A stretch of 34,049 bases of DNA from NCBI GenBank assembly GCA_015061615.1, contig SUWE01000029.1, positions 1-34,049 on the forward strand. Reading direction: 5' to 3'. The stretch's first letter is position 1, and each line of letters starts with the position of its first letter. Source of the stretch: Lentisphaerota bacterium. GTDB lineage: Bacteria > Verrucomicrobiota > Lentisphaeria > Victivallales > Victivallaceae. Made by a program: the position numbers and the translations under genes. Shown here piece by piece: positions 8,411 through 15,985 of the stretch. The notes under the pieces were generated by a model. That model ran no database searches. It had not been told where the DNA came from and worked only from the letters and a program-made list of their open reading frames with translations.

Positions 8411-8516
8411 TTGAAAAGAGACCGTTGAGGAGATGAAAGCTGGTAGTTTTCGGGCGCTACCCAAAGCGGTAACGCCCGAAAACGCCCCAGTTTCAGATCG
8501 CAACGGGAATTTTCAA
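8411..8516 (+). other. 106-nt imperfect palindrome / candidate structured RNA
   Basis: Nested complementary arms share one centre: TTGAAAA (8411-8417) with TTTTCAA (8510-8516); CCGTTG (8422-8427) with CAACGG (8501-8506); CTGG (8440-8443) with CCAG (8487-8490); GTTTTCGGGCG (8446-8456) with CGCCCGAAAAC (8473-8483); TACC (8458-8461) with GGTA (8468-8471). The loop is CAAAGC. The inner 11-bp arm is perfect. No T-run follows, so it is not an ordinary terminator. It may be a small RNA, a structured leader of the DUF2726 gene, or a short palindromic mobile or repeat element. A smaller hairpin (TCAATC, seven A, GATTGA at 8396-8414) adjoins it. The rest of the gap (8144-8343) shows nothing I can name. 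Confidence 0.6.
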
Positions 8517-8555
8517 GAGTTTTTGAGAACTTTTGAAATTGCCTCAGAGCAATAA
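8433..8555 (+). CDS. Possible 40-aa small ORF overlapping the palindrome
   Basis: An ATG at 8433, preceded closely by GAGG, opens 40 codons ending in TAA at 8553-8555, 21 nt before the preferred start of the DUF2726 gene and in the same frame. The predicted peptide is soluble, with a charged C-terminal half (N-F-Q-E-F-L-R-T-F-E-I-A-S-E-Q). The spacing from GAGG to the ATG is only 2 nt, which is short, and the frame lies across the palindrome, so it may be fortuitous. If real it could be a leader peptide or small partner of the nuclease-fold gene. Confidence 0.25.
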   Translation: MKAGSFRALPKAVTPENAPVSDRNGNFQEFLRTFEIASEQ

Positions 8556-8576
8556 AATGAACGAATGAGGTGGTAT

Positions 8577-9095
8577 ATGATATTTGTTTTACTGCTGATT
8601 ATATTTATGCTGGCGGGCATAGTTTGCTTTATGGCACGCAAGCAAGTGCTTGAACAGAACAAACGCGCGGGAAACGGCATAGGAGTCACCGTAGTCCGCA
8701 AAGCATTGCTGACTCCCAATGAAGCAGCGTTTTATACGGAGTTTCAAAAAATCATGCCCGTCGGCAGACAACTTTGCTGCAAATGCCGTTTGGAAGATTT
8801 GATGCGGATCCCTGACAATGTTCCCGGAAAGAATGCCCAGCGGAATCGAATCAAGAGCCGTCATGTTGATTTTGTGCTTTTCAATCCGATAACCGGCTTT
8901 ACCGACTATGCCATTGAGTTGGATGACTCAAGTCACAACACGCCGCATCGGCGGCAGGATGACCTGTTCAAAGATGAGCTTTTCCGGCAGATAAAAATGC
9001 CGTTGATAAGGATCAAAGCAAGACGCGAATACAACTGTATGGAAATTCAGAGGGAAATAACCGCCCAGTTGAATAAGTTGCCGCCCCTGCCCTGA
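8577..9095 (+). CDS. DUF2726 protein with N-terminal membrane anchor
   Basis: From the ATG at 8577 the product is 172 residues. This start is chosen because GAGG at 8567-8570 is 6 nt upstream; an ATG at 8565 lacks a ribosome site. Residues 1-18 are a membrane helix. The soluble domain has the DUF2726 signature: an L-L-T-P-N-E-x-x-F-Y start, H-V-D-F-V-L-F, then A-I-E-L-D-D-S-S-H and a later L-I-R-I. The D-x-n-E-L-D pattern resembles the restriction-endonuclease-like (PD-(D/E)XK) fold, so a nuclease-type core is plausible, but activity is not established for the family. It sits alone, convergent with the polyol dehydrogenase gene. Confidence 0.8.
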   Translation: MIFVLLLIIFMLAGIVCFMARKQVLEQNKRAGNGIGVTVVRKALLTPNEAAFYTEFQKIMPVGRQLCCKCRLEDLMRIPDNVPGKNAQRNRIKSRHVDFVLFNPITGFTDYAIELDDSSHNTPHRRQDDLFKDELFRQIKMPLIRIKARREYNCMEIQREITAQLNKLPPLP

Positions 9096-9111
9096 ATATG
9101 AGGCAAAAAAA

Positions 9112-9142
9112 ATGGAATGGATTCTAAAAGGACCCATTCCAT
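9112..9142. terminator. Bidirectional terminator
   Basis: A perfect 9-bp stem, ATGGAATGG (9112-9120) with CCATTCCAT (9134-9142), is followed by a T-rich run on the plus strand and by eight T on the minus strand. It separates the convergent DUF2726 gene and the polyol operon and serves both. Confidence 0.85.
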
Positions 9143-9160
9143 CTTTTGTTTTGTAAAACT

Positions 9161-10285
9161 TCAGAAACCGAGAAGGTTGCAAAGTTTATCATGTTCCTCG
9201 CCCCACGGCTGAGGCCAGAGTTCGGCAAGTTTTGCTTTTGCATCTTCGCCGTCTGCCCATTCAAGCGCAGCCAGGCGCGCACCTTTTGCAAAAGACTCCG
9301 GAGTTATCCCCTGCCCCATGATCAGGCGCATCGTGCCGATCGCTCGATCTTCCCATGACAGCTTGCGTTCCGGATCGCGGGTAATGCGGTCAATCGCATC
9401 TTTGAGGAACGGGTTGGTCATGCGGACAAGAAGTCCGTCAACATAGGCTTTGAATCCGGCTTCTGTAAAAAGCTCATCATTAAGAGAAGCATATTTTTTG
9501 ATCAGAGCAGAACCGGATTCTTCAAAAAACGCCTTGCGCGCCAATTCGATCAGCTCCGGATACGCACGAAGTTCATCCATCGTTGTGCAACCTTTGCTTT
9601 TGCCGAGAGTGGCAAGCATATAGTGCGTGGCATTGTGACCATAAAGTTTTGCATCTTCAAACGGGAAAAGATCATCTTTGACAAAAAGAGACTGAACTTT
9701 GCGGTTTTCAATGCCGGGACAGCTGGAAATATAAATCGTGCTGAATTCTTCAACGAGGTGACCGTTAGGTGCCCCCGGAGCCAGTCCGGGACGATCTTCA
9801 GAAGCCGGAACGACTCCGCTCATTTTGCCGATAACGGTATTAAGATAGTAGGTATTGGGGAATTTTACTCCCATAGCTTTCTCAAGTTCTTCAGCCGCAT
9901 GATTGTTGTTTTCTGCAGTGTAGAAAAATCTTGTACGCTCCGGCTGAAGGGCAAAACCGGCTTTCAGCCACGGCGCGCAGTAAGCGTAGAATTTCACACT
10001 GGGCAGAGCTGTCGCAAGTTCGGAAGCCTCTGCCGCTGCCTGAATGAGTTTTTCCTGATCGGCAGGGTCGTTAGGATTGTATACTTCCACATTATTGTAA
10101 ACTTCGGTATAAACCCGGTCATCAGCTGCAATATTGACAGTAACACTGTGGCATGAATTTACAGCCGCTTTCAATTCTTCATTGACTTCGGCAATAACGA
10201 TACGGTCAAAGCCGCCTTTGGCAGCTCCGGCAAGAAAAATTCCGGTCTGAATAGGACCGAGACCAATTCCGACAAATGTACTCAT
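9161..10285 (-). CDS. Mannitol-1-phosphate 5-dehydrogenase-like polyol dehydrogenase
   Basis: The 374-residue enzyme matches the mannitol dehydrogenase superfamily in length and layout. The N-terminal nucleotide-binding loop is G-I-G-L-G-P-I-Q-T-G (residues 6-15), at the place of the G-x-G-x-x-x-x-G motif of MtlD. The active-site region near residue 212 reads E-D-A-K-L-Y-G-H-N-A-T-H-Y, equivalent to K-L-x-x-x-N-x-x-H in the family, with the Lys as catalytic base. The reaction would be NAD-dependent interconversion of a polyol phosphate and a keto-sugar phosphate. The loop is unusual for MtlD, so the substrate could differ. It is last in a four-gene operon, 27 nt after the PHP gene, and ends at a strong terminator. 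No PTS transporter accompanies it. Confidence 0.78.
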   Translation of the reverse strand: MSTFVGIGLGPIQTGIFLAGAAKGGFDRIVIAEVNEELKAAVNSCHSVTVNIAADDRVYTEVYNNVEVYNPNDPADQEKLIQAAAEASELATALPSVKFYAYCAPWLKAGFALQPERTRFFYTAENNNHAAEELEKAMGVKFPNTYYLNTVIGKMSGVVPASEDRPGLAPGAPNGHLVEEFSTIYISSCPGIENRKVQSLFVKDDLFPFEDAKLYGHNATHYMLATLGKSKGCTTMDELRAYPELIELARKAFFEESGSALIKKYASLNDELFTEAGFKAYVDGLLVRMTNPFLKDAIDRITRDPERKLSWEDRAIGTMRLIMGQGITPESFAKGARLAALEWADGEDAKAKLAELWPQPWGEEHDKLCNLLGF

Positions 10286-10312
10286 TTTATTATTCCTTTA
10301 TGTAATGAGTGA

Positions 10313-11404
10313 TTATTTTGCAAAAGCATCAACACCGGCGCAGAAAAGATCGAGATGTTTGATCAAAGGCGCAATCGTGTAATCATCATTCAACAGCTGA
10401 CCGGGGGCATTCATCTCCGTACCGGCAAGCAGCGGCAGATTCCGGGCGGCACATGCGGCGACAAAGCGGTCGAGTTCAACGACGAGTTTCGCGCTCTTTT
10501 CGGGATCGGCAGCACGCCAGTTCCGGTCAGGAATCAGAGTTACTGCCCCTGCCCCGTACTGCTGATGCAGATCAAGAAGTTTATCGACATCATTTTCACC
10601 GGCTGACAAGCCATTCAGCCATGCAATGGTCGGTGTGGCTCCGCAGGCACGGGTAAATTCGTTCATCTCTTTCAAAGTCGGGAAACTTTCAGGATCGGCT
10701 TTGACATAACCGACGCCGCCGGATTTCATCGTTTTGGAACGGATAAGAGCTTCCATCTTGACCGGATCGGATTCAAAACTGCCGATTTTTTCCTTCCAAT
10801 ATGCTTCAAGCTCAGCACCGGCGAATTTCTTTTCAGCGGCAATTCTGTAAGCACAGCAGACATGACGCTCTGTGACATTTCCAGCCGGAGTGAACTCTTT
10901 TGCAACAGTATCATAATCTATTGCAGTCTCAGTCAGCAGAGTGTTGACTTTTTCAACCAGCGTGCGGGTGCGGTTTGCTGCTCCGTTGCGCAAACGGGCG
11001 GCAAAAGCCTTCTGGGATTCAGGGACAGCGGATGAGGTAAAGCCGCATCCGAGGTGATAGGCGATTCCCGGTTCTCCCGGTGAGTTGATTTCTTTATCTG
11101 CAAGCTCCGGAACAAAAACGCGGGTTTCCATACCGGCGGCAGCTTTGACTCCGAGATATTTCGCTGCTGCAAGAAACTCATCAACACCGTCAAGAACGTC
11201 AAAGTCAACAAGCATCAATCCGCGCCAATTCAACTCTTTTGCCAGAGAAACGAGCATCGCCGGAGAGTAGCCGTAACCGTTATAACTGTAAAAACTGTGA
11301 CAATGCATGTTAAATGCGCAATAATTTTTGCGCATCACTTCCAACGCCGCAAGGCGCTGTGCGGGATCAAAGCTGTTAAGCTGCTGTTTGAGAATTTCTT
11401 CCAT
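10313..11404 (-). CDS. PHP-domain metallo-phosphoesterase-like protein
   Basis: This 363-residue protein begins, after a short helix, with the PHP motif N-M-H-C-H-S-F-Y-S (His34 and His36), followed by L-M-L-V-D-F-D-V-L-D-G and A-G-M-E-T-R, which match PHP motifs supplying metal ligands. PHP proteins are metal-dependent phosphoesterases; known examples include histidinol phosphatase and 3',5'-nucleotide phosphatases. Note that the usual T-D-H is here V-D-F-D, so a ligand may be altered. Standing directly before a polyol-phosphate dehydrogenase, it may dephosphorylate a related sugar or polyol phosphate; that is inference. It is 36 nt downstream of the 163-aa gene. Confidence 0.75.
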   Translation of the reverse strand: MEEILKQQLNSFDPAQRLAALEVMRKNYCAFNMHCHSFYSYNGYGYSPAMLVSLAKELNWRGLMLVDFDVLDGVDEFLAAAKYLGVKAAAGMETRVFVPELADKEINSPGEPGIAYHLGCGFTSSAVPESQKAFAARLRNGAANRTRTLVEKVNTLLTETAIDYDTVAKEFTPAGNVTERHVCCAYRIAAEKKFAGAELEAYWKEKIGSFESDPVKMEALIRSKTMKSGGVGYVKADPESFPTLKEMNEFTRACGATPTIAWLNGLSAGENDVDKLLDLHQQYGAGAVTLIPDRNWRAADPEKSAKLVVELDRFVAACAARNLPLLAGTEMNAPGQLLNDDYTIAPLIKHLDLFCAGVDAFAK

Positions 11405-11440
11405 AATGTTATCCTTTATATTTTGGGTATTTTTTATTTT

Positions 11441-11932
11441 TTATCTGCCCATCATTTTGCGCAGAACTTTATCAAGTTCAATCTGGAATTTTTCCACATC
11501 ATTCTGATCAGGTTTATCACCTGCGAGATTTTCCACACCGAGTCTGCCCATATTATCGACGTACCAGTCGGCGGTTGAGCCGGATGCAAATTTGACGGTT
11601 CCGGAAAACATCATTCCGGGACGGGCGATGGGGTTGACCTCAACAACAGTATCGGAATCACCGGTGTTGTTTTCTGCCGGAGCTTCAGCAGCGGGCGCAT
11701 CCCCTGACCCTTCATCTTTCTCTGCGGCATCTTCAGGAACATCTGTTTTAGCATTGGGATCAAGCGAACGCCAGTCGACATCAAGAGTTGATGCAAGGAT
11801 ACGGATATCCATATAAGTCATACGCTGGGAAAATTTTTCATTGACAAGATTCTGGATATCTGACAGAGAAGTTCCTTTTTCCAACTCTTGTGCAATAAAA
11901 ATCTTAATTTGCAATTCAGTATCTTTATCCAT
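11441..11932 (-). CDS. Conserved-looking protein of unknown function (163 aa)
   Basis: The protein has three parts: an N-terminal helical region (residues 1-52) resembling a small helix-turn-helix-like domain with L-S-D-I-Q-N-L-V-N-E and T-Y-M-D-I-R; an acidic, Ala/Pro/Glu-rich linker (about 55-97); and a C-terminal segment (98-163) with G-M-M-F-S-G-T-V-K-F-A-S-G and Y-V-D-N-M-G-R-L-G. I recall similar proteins from Verrucomicrobiota and Lentisphaerota but cannot name a family. No signal peptide is present. It lies 22 nt after the GH2 gene and 36 nt before the PHP gene, so it is cotranscribed with both. Confidence 0.72.
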   Translation of the reverse strand: MDKDTELQIKIFIAQELEKGTSLSDIQNLVNEKFSQRMTYMDIRILASTLDVDWRSLDPNAKTDVPEDAAEKDEGSGDAPAAEAPAENNTGDSDTVVEVNPIARPGMMFSGTVKFASGSTADWYVDNMGRLGVENLAGDKPDQNDVEKFQIELDKVLRKMMGR

Positions 11933-11954
11933 AGTAAAAAATCACTCCATATTA

Positions 11955-14360
11955 TTATTTGTGTTTTCTCATATCTATTTTAACCTCTTCCCAATAAAGC
12001 TTATCCTCAACTGGTTTATTGTCAATTTCCCAGAAGTGGTTCATCACATCCTCCCTTCGTATACCAGCAGCGGTGGTGCGGATAAGATAATCTTTCAGTT
12101 CAGTGATCGAAATCTCCTTATCCGATTCAAATTCACCCAAATTGTTAAATATCGCGGCAAAGAAATTATCCCTCACCGGGTCACTGAACCAACTGTCAGC
12201 AGGATGCATGGTACACACGGTCAATTGACCATTGCCGACTTTTACGGTAAAAAGATGTGAAAAGTTACGGAATGTATCTGTATCGATAAAATCTTTCACT
12301 CCGTGGATCAACCCCTTCATGCGATCTCGCACGGGCTTATCTATACCGAAAATATGCTCTGTCACAGCCACAGGAAAATCATCAAGACAAACCTTGTATC
12401 CAGCCTCAAGCAGAACTTGAAGATTTTTATCAAAATAACGTTCAGAAGCAAGAGCATCATTTAAAACGGGATTCAATATCACTCCACCGAGATTGCTCCC
12501 CCGATCCCAGATACATGGCTTGAAGCGTTCCAACGCTCCAGGTAAATAGTAGTCCTGACCGTCATTATCCCGATGATAAAGCAGAACTACATGTCTTCCT
12601 GAATTCAAATCATCAAATACCTTTTCATTAAACCGATCGGTAAAAATCACATTTTCATCAGCTTTTTTTCCGGAAATATTCACCCATTCGGCAAGCTCCT
12701 GATTCATCAGGCGGCAAACGGGAACATTTTTGATTTCAGCATGAGGATAAAGCCAGATATCCCAACTGTTGCGTAAAGAGATCGAACCAGAAACAAATTC
12801 AGCAGTCACAACGCTTTTCCGCGCTTTATTCTTTGCGTCGAAGCGAAGTGCGATTTCAGCAAGTTTCTGCAATCCGCCGACAAGAGAAAAATCTTTTCCA
12901 GTGTAAACAGTTTCTCCATCGACCTGCACTTTTACATCTCCCCGAATACGGGGATCCGGCAGGAAGTTGGAAATTTTTAACACCATATTTACCTGCTCAT
13001 CTTCAAAGAAGGTCTCTTTTTCAAAACAACCGAGCAGAACAGCATCACCATTTATTGAAAGCATCCACTTTGGATCAAAAAATTTATCATCGTCAAAACA
13101 ATCCAGAATTCCGTTTTTATTCTCGTATTTCAAACAATCTGCCAACTGCAGCATTTCATAACCGCAAATAGCTGAATCACGCATTCTTTCAATATAAGTC
13201 TTGAATGCCATCAGTTTGAACACCTGCGATCCTTTGATATAATCAGGCAGTTTCCCTGTCAAACCTTTACGGCGGATCAATTCGGGCAATTCAGTCATGA
13301 AACGCGGTTTTTGTATACCGTTGACTTCCAGATATTCTTTGCCGACTTTTGCACAAAAATCATCAAATTTTTTACTCAATGCTTCGTAATCAGGTATATC
13401 GATATAATGCAATGCTTCATGTGCAAGCACTGGACGCAACGGAACAGCTTCCCTGCGGATTTCTGCCGTTGCAGAAGAAGTTTTTCCTGAATCCAGCAGC
13501 GGAGAATCATACGTTGATCCATTTATCCGCCAGCAGTCATCGGTAATAAACATATCCTTATGATGTTTATAGGGGAAATAATAGGCTATATGCTGGGAAA
13601 AGATATCAGCAGTAGGCCGATCGTATTCACCCCATCCTGAATTATCCATGATCAATTTTCCGGGAGCAAGTTTTCTGCCGGTGTCACAAAGAGCATAAAC
13701 TCCTGGCTGATGCCCCGAATTGTGCATTTCATTGCCGATACAAAATATCGCTACTGATGGATGATTACGGAAACGAAGGATCGTTTCACGCCAGTTTGCA
13801 TTATCCATTGCCAGTGATTTTTTATTGCCGTTCTCATCATATTCATAGGCAAAACCGATTTCCATGTGGATAAACAATCCTTCCTCATCTGCGGCCTCAA
13901 CAAAATCCATTGTCGGTACCGTACTGTGAAAACGGACCAGATTGAATCCATATTTTTTTGCCTGACGGATATTTTTTACCGCAGCATCTTTTAGAGTTCC
14001 ACCAGTCATATTGGGATGTTCATGAGCGGTTATACCACGAATATATCCTTTTAAATAGCATCTTTCCCCATTCAACAGAATATCCGTATTACCGAATGTG
14101 CGCAGTTCGCAGAATCCGAAACGTTCCCTGACACCTTCAGCTTCCAGAAAATAAAGTACCGGATTCCCGGGACTCCACCTTTCTAAAGCTGAACCATCGA
14201 AAACGGTGATAAAAACATCATCCTTTTCCTGCTCATTCAGCACCTCTGCCGATACCGCATTACCGTACATATCTGAAACAAGCGGATTGATCAACTTTTT
14301 CCGACTTTCCACATAAAGTAATCCCGCTTCAACTCGGCTGCGGATATAGACACTGCTCAT
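11955..14360 (-). CDS. Glycoside hydrolase family 2-like enzyme lacking the N-terminal jelly roll
   Basis: The 801-residue protein begins directly with the GH2 immunoglobulin-like domain (residues 1-80, ending in W-S-P-G-N-P-V-L-Y) and continues with the TIM barrel: R-F-G-F-C-E-L-R, then N-G-x-x-x-Y-L-K-G and H-P-S-V-A-I-F-C-I-G-N-E with Glu211 as acid/base. The nucleophile is probably Glu315 in L-A-H-E-A. A long C-terminal region (about 430-800) is not assigned. The usual sugar-binding jelly roll is absent, and an in-frame TAA eight codons upstream shows this is the real start. No signal peptide, so it should act on an imported or intracellular glycoside (galactoside or glucuronide type). 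First gene of the polyol operon. Confidence 0.8.
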   Translation of the reverse strand: MSSVYIRSRVEAGLLYVESRKKLINPLVSDMYGNAVSAEVLNEQEKDDVFITVFDGSALERWSPGNPVLYFLEAEGVRERFGFCELRTFGNTDILLNGERCYLKGYIRGITAHEHPNMTGGTLKDAAVKNIRQAKKYGFNLVRFHSTVPTMDFVEAADEEGLFIHMEIGFAYEYDENGNKKSLAMDNANWRETILRFRNHPSVAIFCIGNEMHNSGHQPGVYALCDTGRKLAPGKLIMDNSGWGEYDRPTADIFSQHIAYYFPYKHHKDMFITDDCWRINGSTYDSPLLDSGKTSSATAEIRREAVPLRPVLAHEALHYIDIPDYEALSKKFDDFCAKVGKEYLEVNGIQKPRFMTELPELIRRKGLTGKLPDYIKGSQVFKLMAFKTYIERMRDSAICGYEMLQLADCLKYENKNGILDCFDDDKFFDPKWMLSINGDAVLLGCFEKETFFEDEQVNMVLKISNFLPDPRIRGDVKVQVDGETVYTGKDFSLVGGLQKLAEIALRFDAKNKARKSVVTAEFVSGSISLRNSWDIWLYPHAEIKNVPVCRLMNQELAEWVNISGKKADENVIFTDRFNEKVFDDLNSGRHVVLLYHRDNDGQDYYLPGALERFKPCIWDRGSNLGGVILNPVLNDALASERYFDKNLQVLLEAGYKVCLDDFPVAVTEHIFGIDKPVRDRMKGLIHGVKDFIDTDTFRNFSHLFTVKVGNGQLTVCTMHPADSWFSDPVRDNFFAAIFNNLGEFESDKEISITELKDYLIRTTAAGIRREDVMNHFWEIDNKPVEDKLYWEEVKIDMRKHK

Positions 14361-14402
14361 GAAAAAACCTTTATTTTACTGAAATTTTCTGCCACTTTAT
14401 AT

Positions 14403-14431
14403 ATAATAGCATTCAGGAGCATTTTTTTCAA
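14403..14431 (-). promoter_or_regulatory. Promoter of the GH2-PHP-polyol dehydrogenase operon
   Basis: On the minus strand TTGAAA (plus 14426-14431) is 17 nt from TATTAT (14403-14408), about 40 nt before the GH2 start. The divergent promoter for the GlpA-like operon lies about 70 nt away, so the two operons could share regulation from the 179-nt space between them. Confidence 0.6.
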
Positions 14432-14471
14432 TCGCAGGTAAAAGATTTTCAGCTTTTTTAATGGAGTGACC

Positions 14472-14499
14472 TTGTTTTTTTTATCTTTCAGTGTATATT
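14472..14499 (+). promoter_or_regulatory. Promoter of the GlpA-like operon
   Basis: TTGTTT (14472-14477), 16 nt, then TATATT (14494-14499), with a leader of about 35 nt to the ATG at 14540. The leader has only a weak ribosome site (AGG at about 14521). Confidence 0.5.
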
Positions 14500-14539
14500 A
14501 TTCTAAACAACTAAACAAACAGGTAAACTAAAAATAATT

Positions 14540-15985
14540 ATGATATACGACACAGCTGTAATCGGAGCAGGAGCCACCGGAGCGGCAACTGCATATATGT
14601 TGAGCCGGTATAAAACCAATACCATTTTGCTTGAAGCGGCCCATGAAGTTTGCGCAGGGGTATCCAAAGCAAATTCCGGAATCGTTCACGGTGGATTTCA
14701 TCACGCTTCAGATTCTCTTAAAACCCGTCTTGAATTGCGCGGCAATGAACTTATCGAAAAACTGCACAAAAACTTGCATTTCCCTTATCTGAAATGCGGT
14801 ATTCTTGTTATTGCTTACTCTGAAGAAGAGTTGGAAACATTGAAAGTCCTTTATCAGCGCGGGTTGGATAATGGCGTAAAAGATTTGGAGTTTTGTTCAA
14901 AAAAACGTATTTTTGAATTGGAAAATAAACTTGATGACAGAGCTGTCGGAGGATTTTTTGCGCCGCACGGTGGAACCATTGAGCCTTATTCTTTTGTATT
15001 TTCTCTCGTTGAGTGTGCGTTGAAAAACGGTTGCGAACTGCAAAATGATTTCAAAGTCATAAAAGGCAATTTTTCCGGAGATATATGGAATTTAACAGCT
15101 GAGGATGGCAGAACAGTAAAAGCACGCAGAGTTGTCAATGCCGCCGGACTTCATGCGGATGAAGTATCTGCGGCACTTGGCGGAGAGTCTTACAAAATAT
15201 TTCCACGAAAAGGGGAAGAGTATCTGCTTGACAGGAACTCTGCCGGACGTCCGTCTAAAGTTATTTTTCCGGTTCCGGCAAAACACTCCAAAGGCGTGCT
15301 GGTCATTCCGACCGCAGGTGGAACAACGATGATCGGTCCGACGGCTGAAGCTGTTGAGGACAAAAACGACACAGCTACTACCGGTGAAAATTTTGCAAAA
15401 ATCCTGAAACTCACTCAAAATATGGTAAAAGGATTATCTGCCAGAGATCTTATCACAAGTTTTGCAGGATTACGTCCTGTACATGAATCAGAGGATTTTT
15501 ATATTGCGATCTCTGAAAAAGCTCCGGCACTCATCCAGGCGGCGGGCATTCAGTCTCCGGGATTAACGGCATCTCCCGCGATCGGAGAATATATTGTAAA
15601 ACTTTTACAGAACAGCGGTTTGCCGCTTGAGGAAGATCCCTCATTCGATGGCACCCTGCCCTGCCGGAATGAGATCCGTAATCTGGCTGATGAAAAAATA
15701 TCTGAACTGCACAAAAAAAATCCGGCATGGACCAATATCGTCTGCCGTTGCGAAGAAATATCCGAAGCAGAAATAATTGAAGCCGTCCGCAGGGGTCATA
15801 CAACAGTCGATGGAGTAAAATTCTACACCAGAGCCGGAATGGGGCGTTGTCAAGGGGGGTTTTGCCAATCCAAAATTTTGCGTATCATCAGCAGAGAAAC
15901 CGGTATGCCAATGGAAAAATTGACCAAGCGCGGCGGAAAATCATTCATTCTGAGCGGAAATCTCGGCGATTTGGAGGTAAAGTGA
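14540..15985 (+). CDS. GlpA-like FAD-dependent dehydrogenase with C-terminal [2Fe-2S] domain
   Basis: The 481-residue product has an N-terminal FAD fold (V-I-G-A-G-A-T-G, residues 8-15; then an N-S-G-I-V-H-G-G motif near residues 46-53) of the DAO type found in glycerol-3-phosphate dehydrogenases. Residues about 395-450 are a BFD-like Fe-S domain with C-R-C and C-Q-G-G-F-C, the four cysteines expected for [2Fe-2S]. This is the first of three genes (FAD dehydrogenase, FAD/NAD oxidoreductase, DUF1667) arranged as in the glycerol-3-phosphate or related dehydrogenase clusters of Firmicutes and Thermotogae. The substrate may be glycerol 3-phosphate or another hydroxy acid or polyol phosphate. Its stop overlaps the next ATG by one base. 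Confidence 0.85.
   Translation: MIYDTAVIGAGATGAATAYMLSRYKTNTILLEAAHEVCAGVSKANSGIVHGGFHHASDSLKTRLELRGNELIEKLHKNLHFPYLKCGILVIAYSEEELETLKVLYQRGLDNGVKDLEFCSKKRIFELENKLDDRAVGGFFAPHGGTIEPYSFVFSLVECALKNGCELQNDFKVIKGNFSGDIWNLTAEDGRTVKARRVVNAAGLHADEVSAALGGESYKIFPRKGEEYLLDRNSAGRPSKVIFPVPAKHSKGVLVIPTAGGTTMIGPTAEAVEDKNDTATTGENFAKILKLTQNMVKGLSARDLITSFAGLRPVHESEDFYIAISEKAPALIQAAGIQSPGLTASPAIGEYIVKLLQNSGLPLEEDPSFDGTLPCRNEIRNLADEKISELHKKNPAWTNIVCRCEEISEAEIIEAVRRGHTTVDGVKFYTRAGMGRCQGGFCQSKILRIISRETGMPMEKLTKRGGKSFILSGNLGDLEVK

Noticed and set aside
8446-8483. The inner hairpin as an integron attC site or ordinary terminator
   Set aside because: No RYYYAAC/GTTRRRY boxes with the required spacing and no T-run after the stem.
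9623-10156. 177-codon plus-strand frame
   Set aside because: Antisense to the polyol dehydrogenase; no ribosome site and no recognisable domain.
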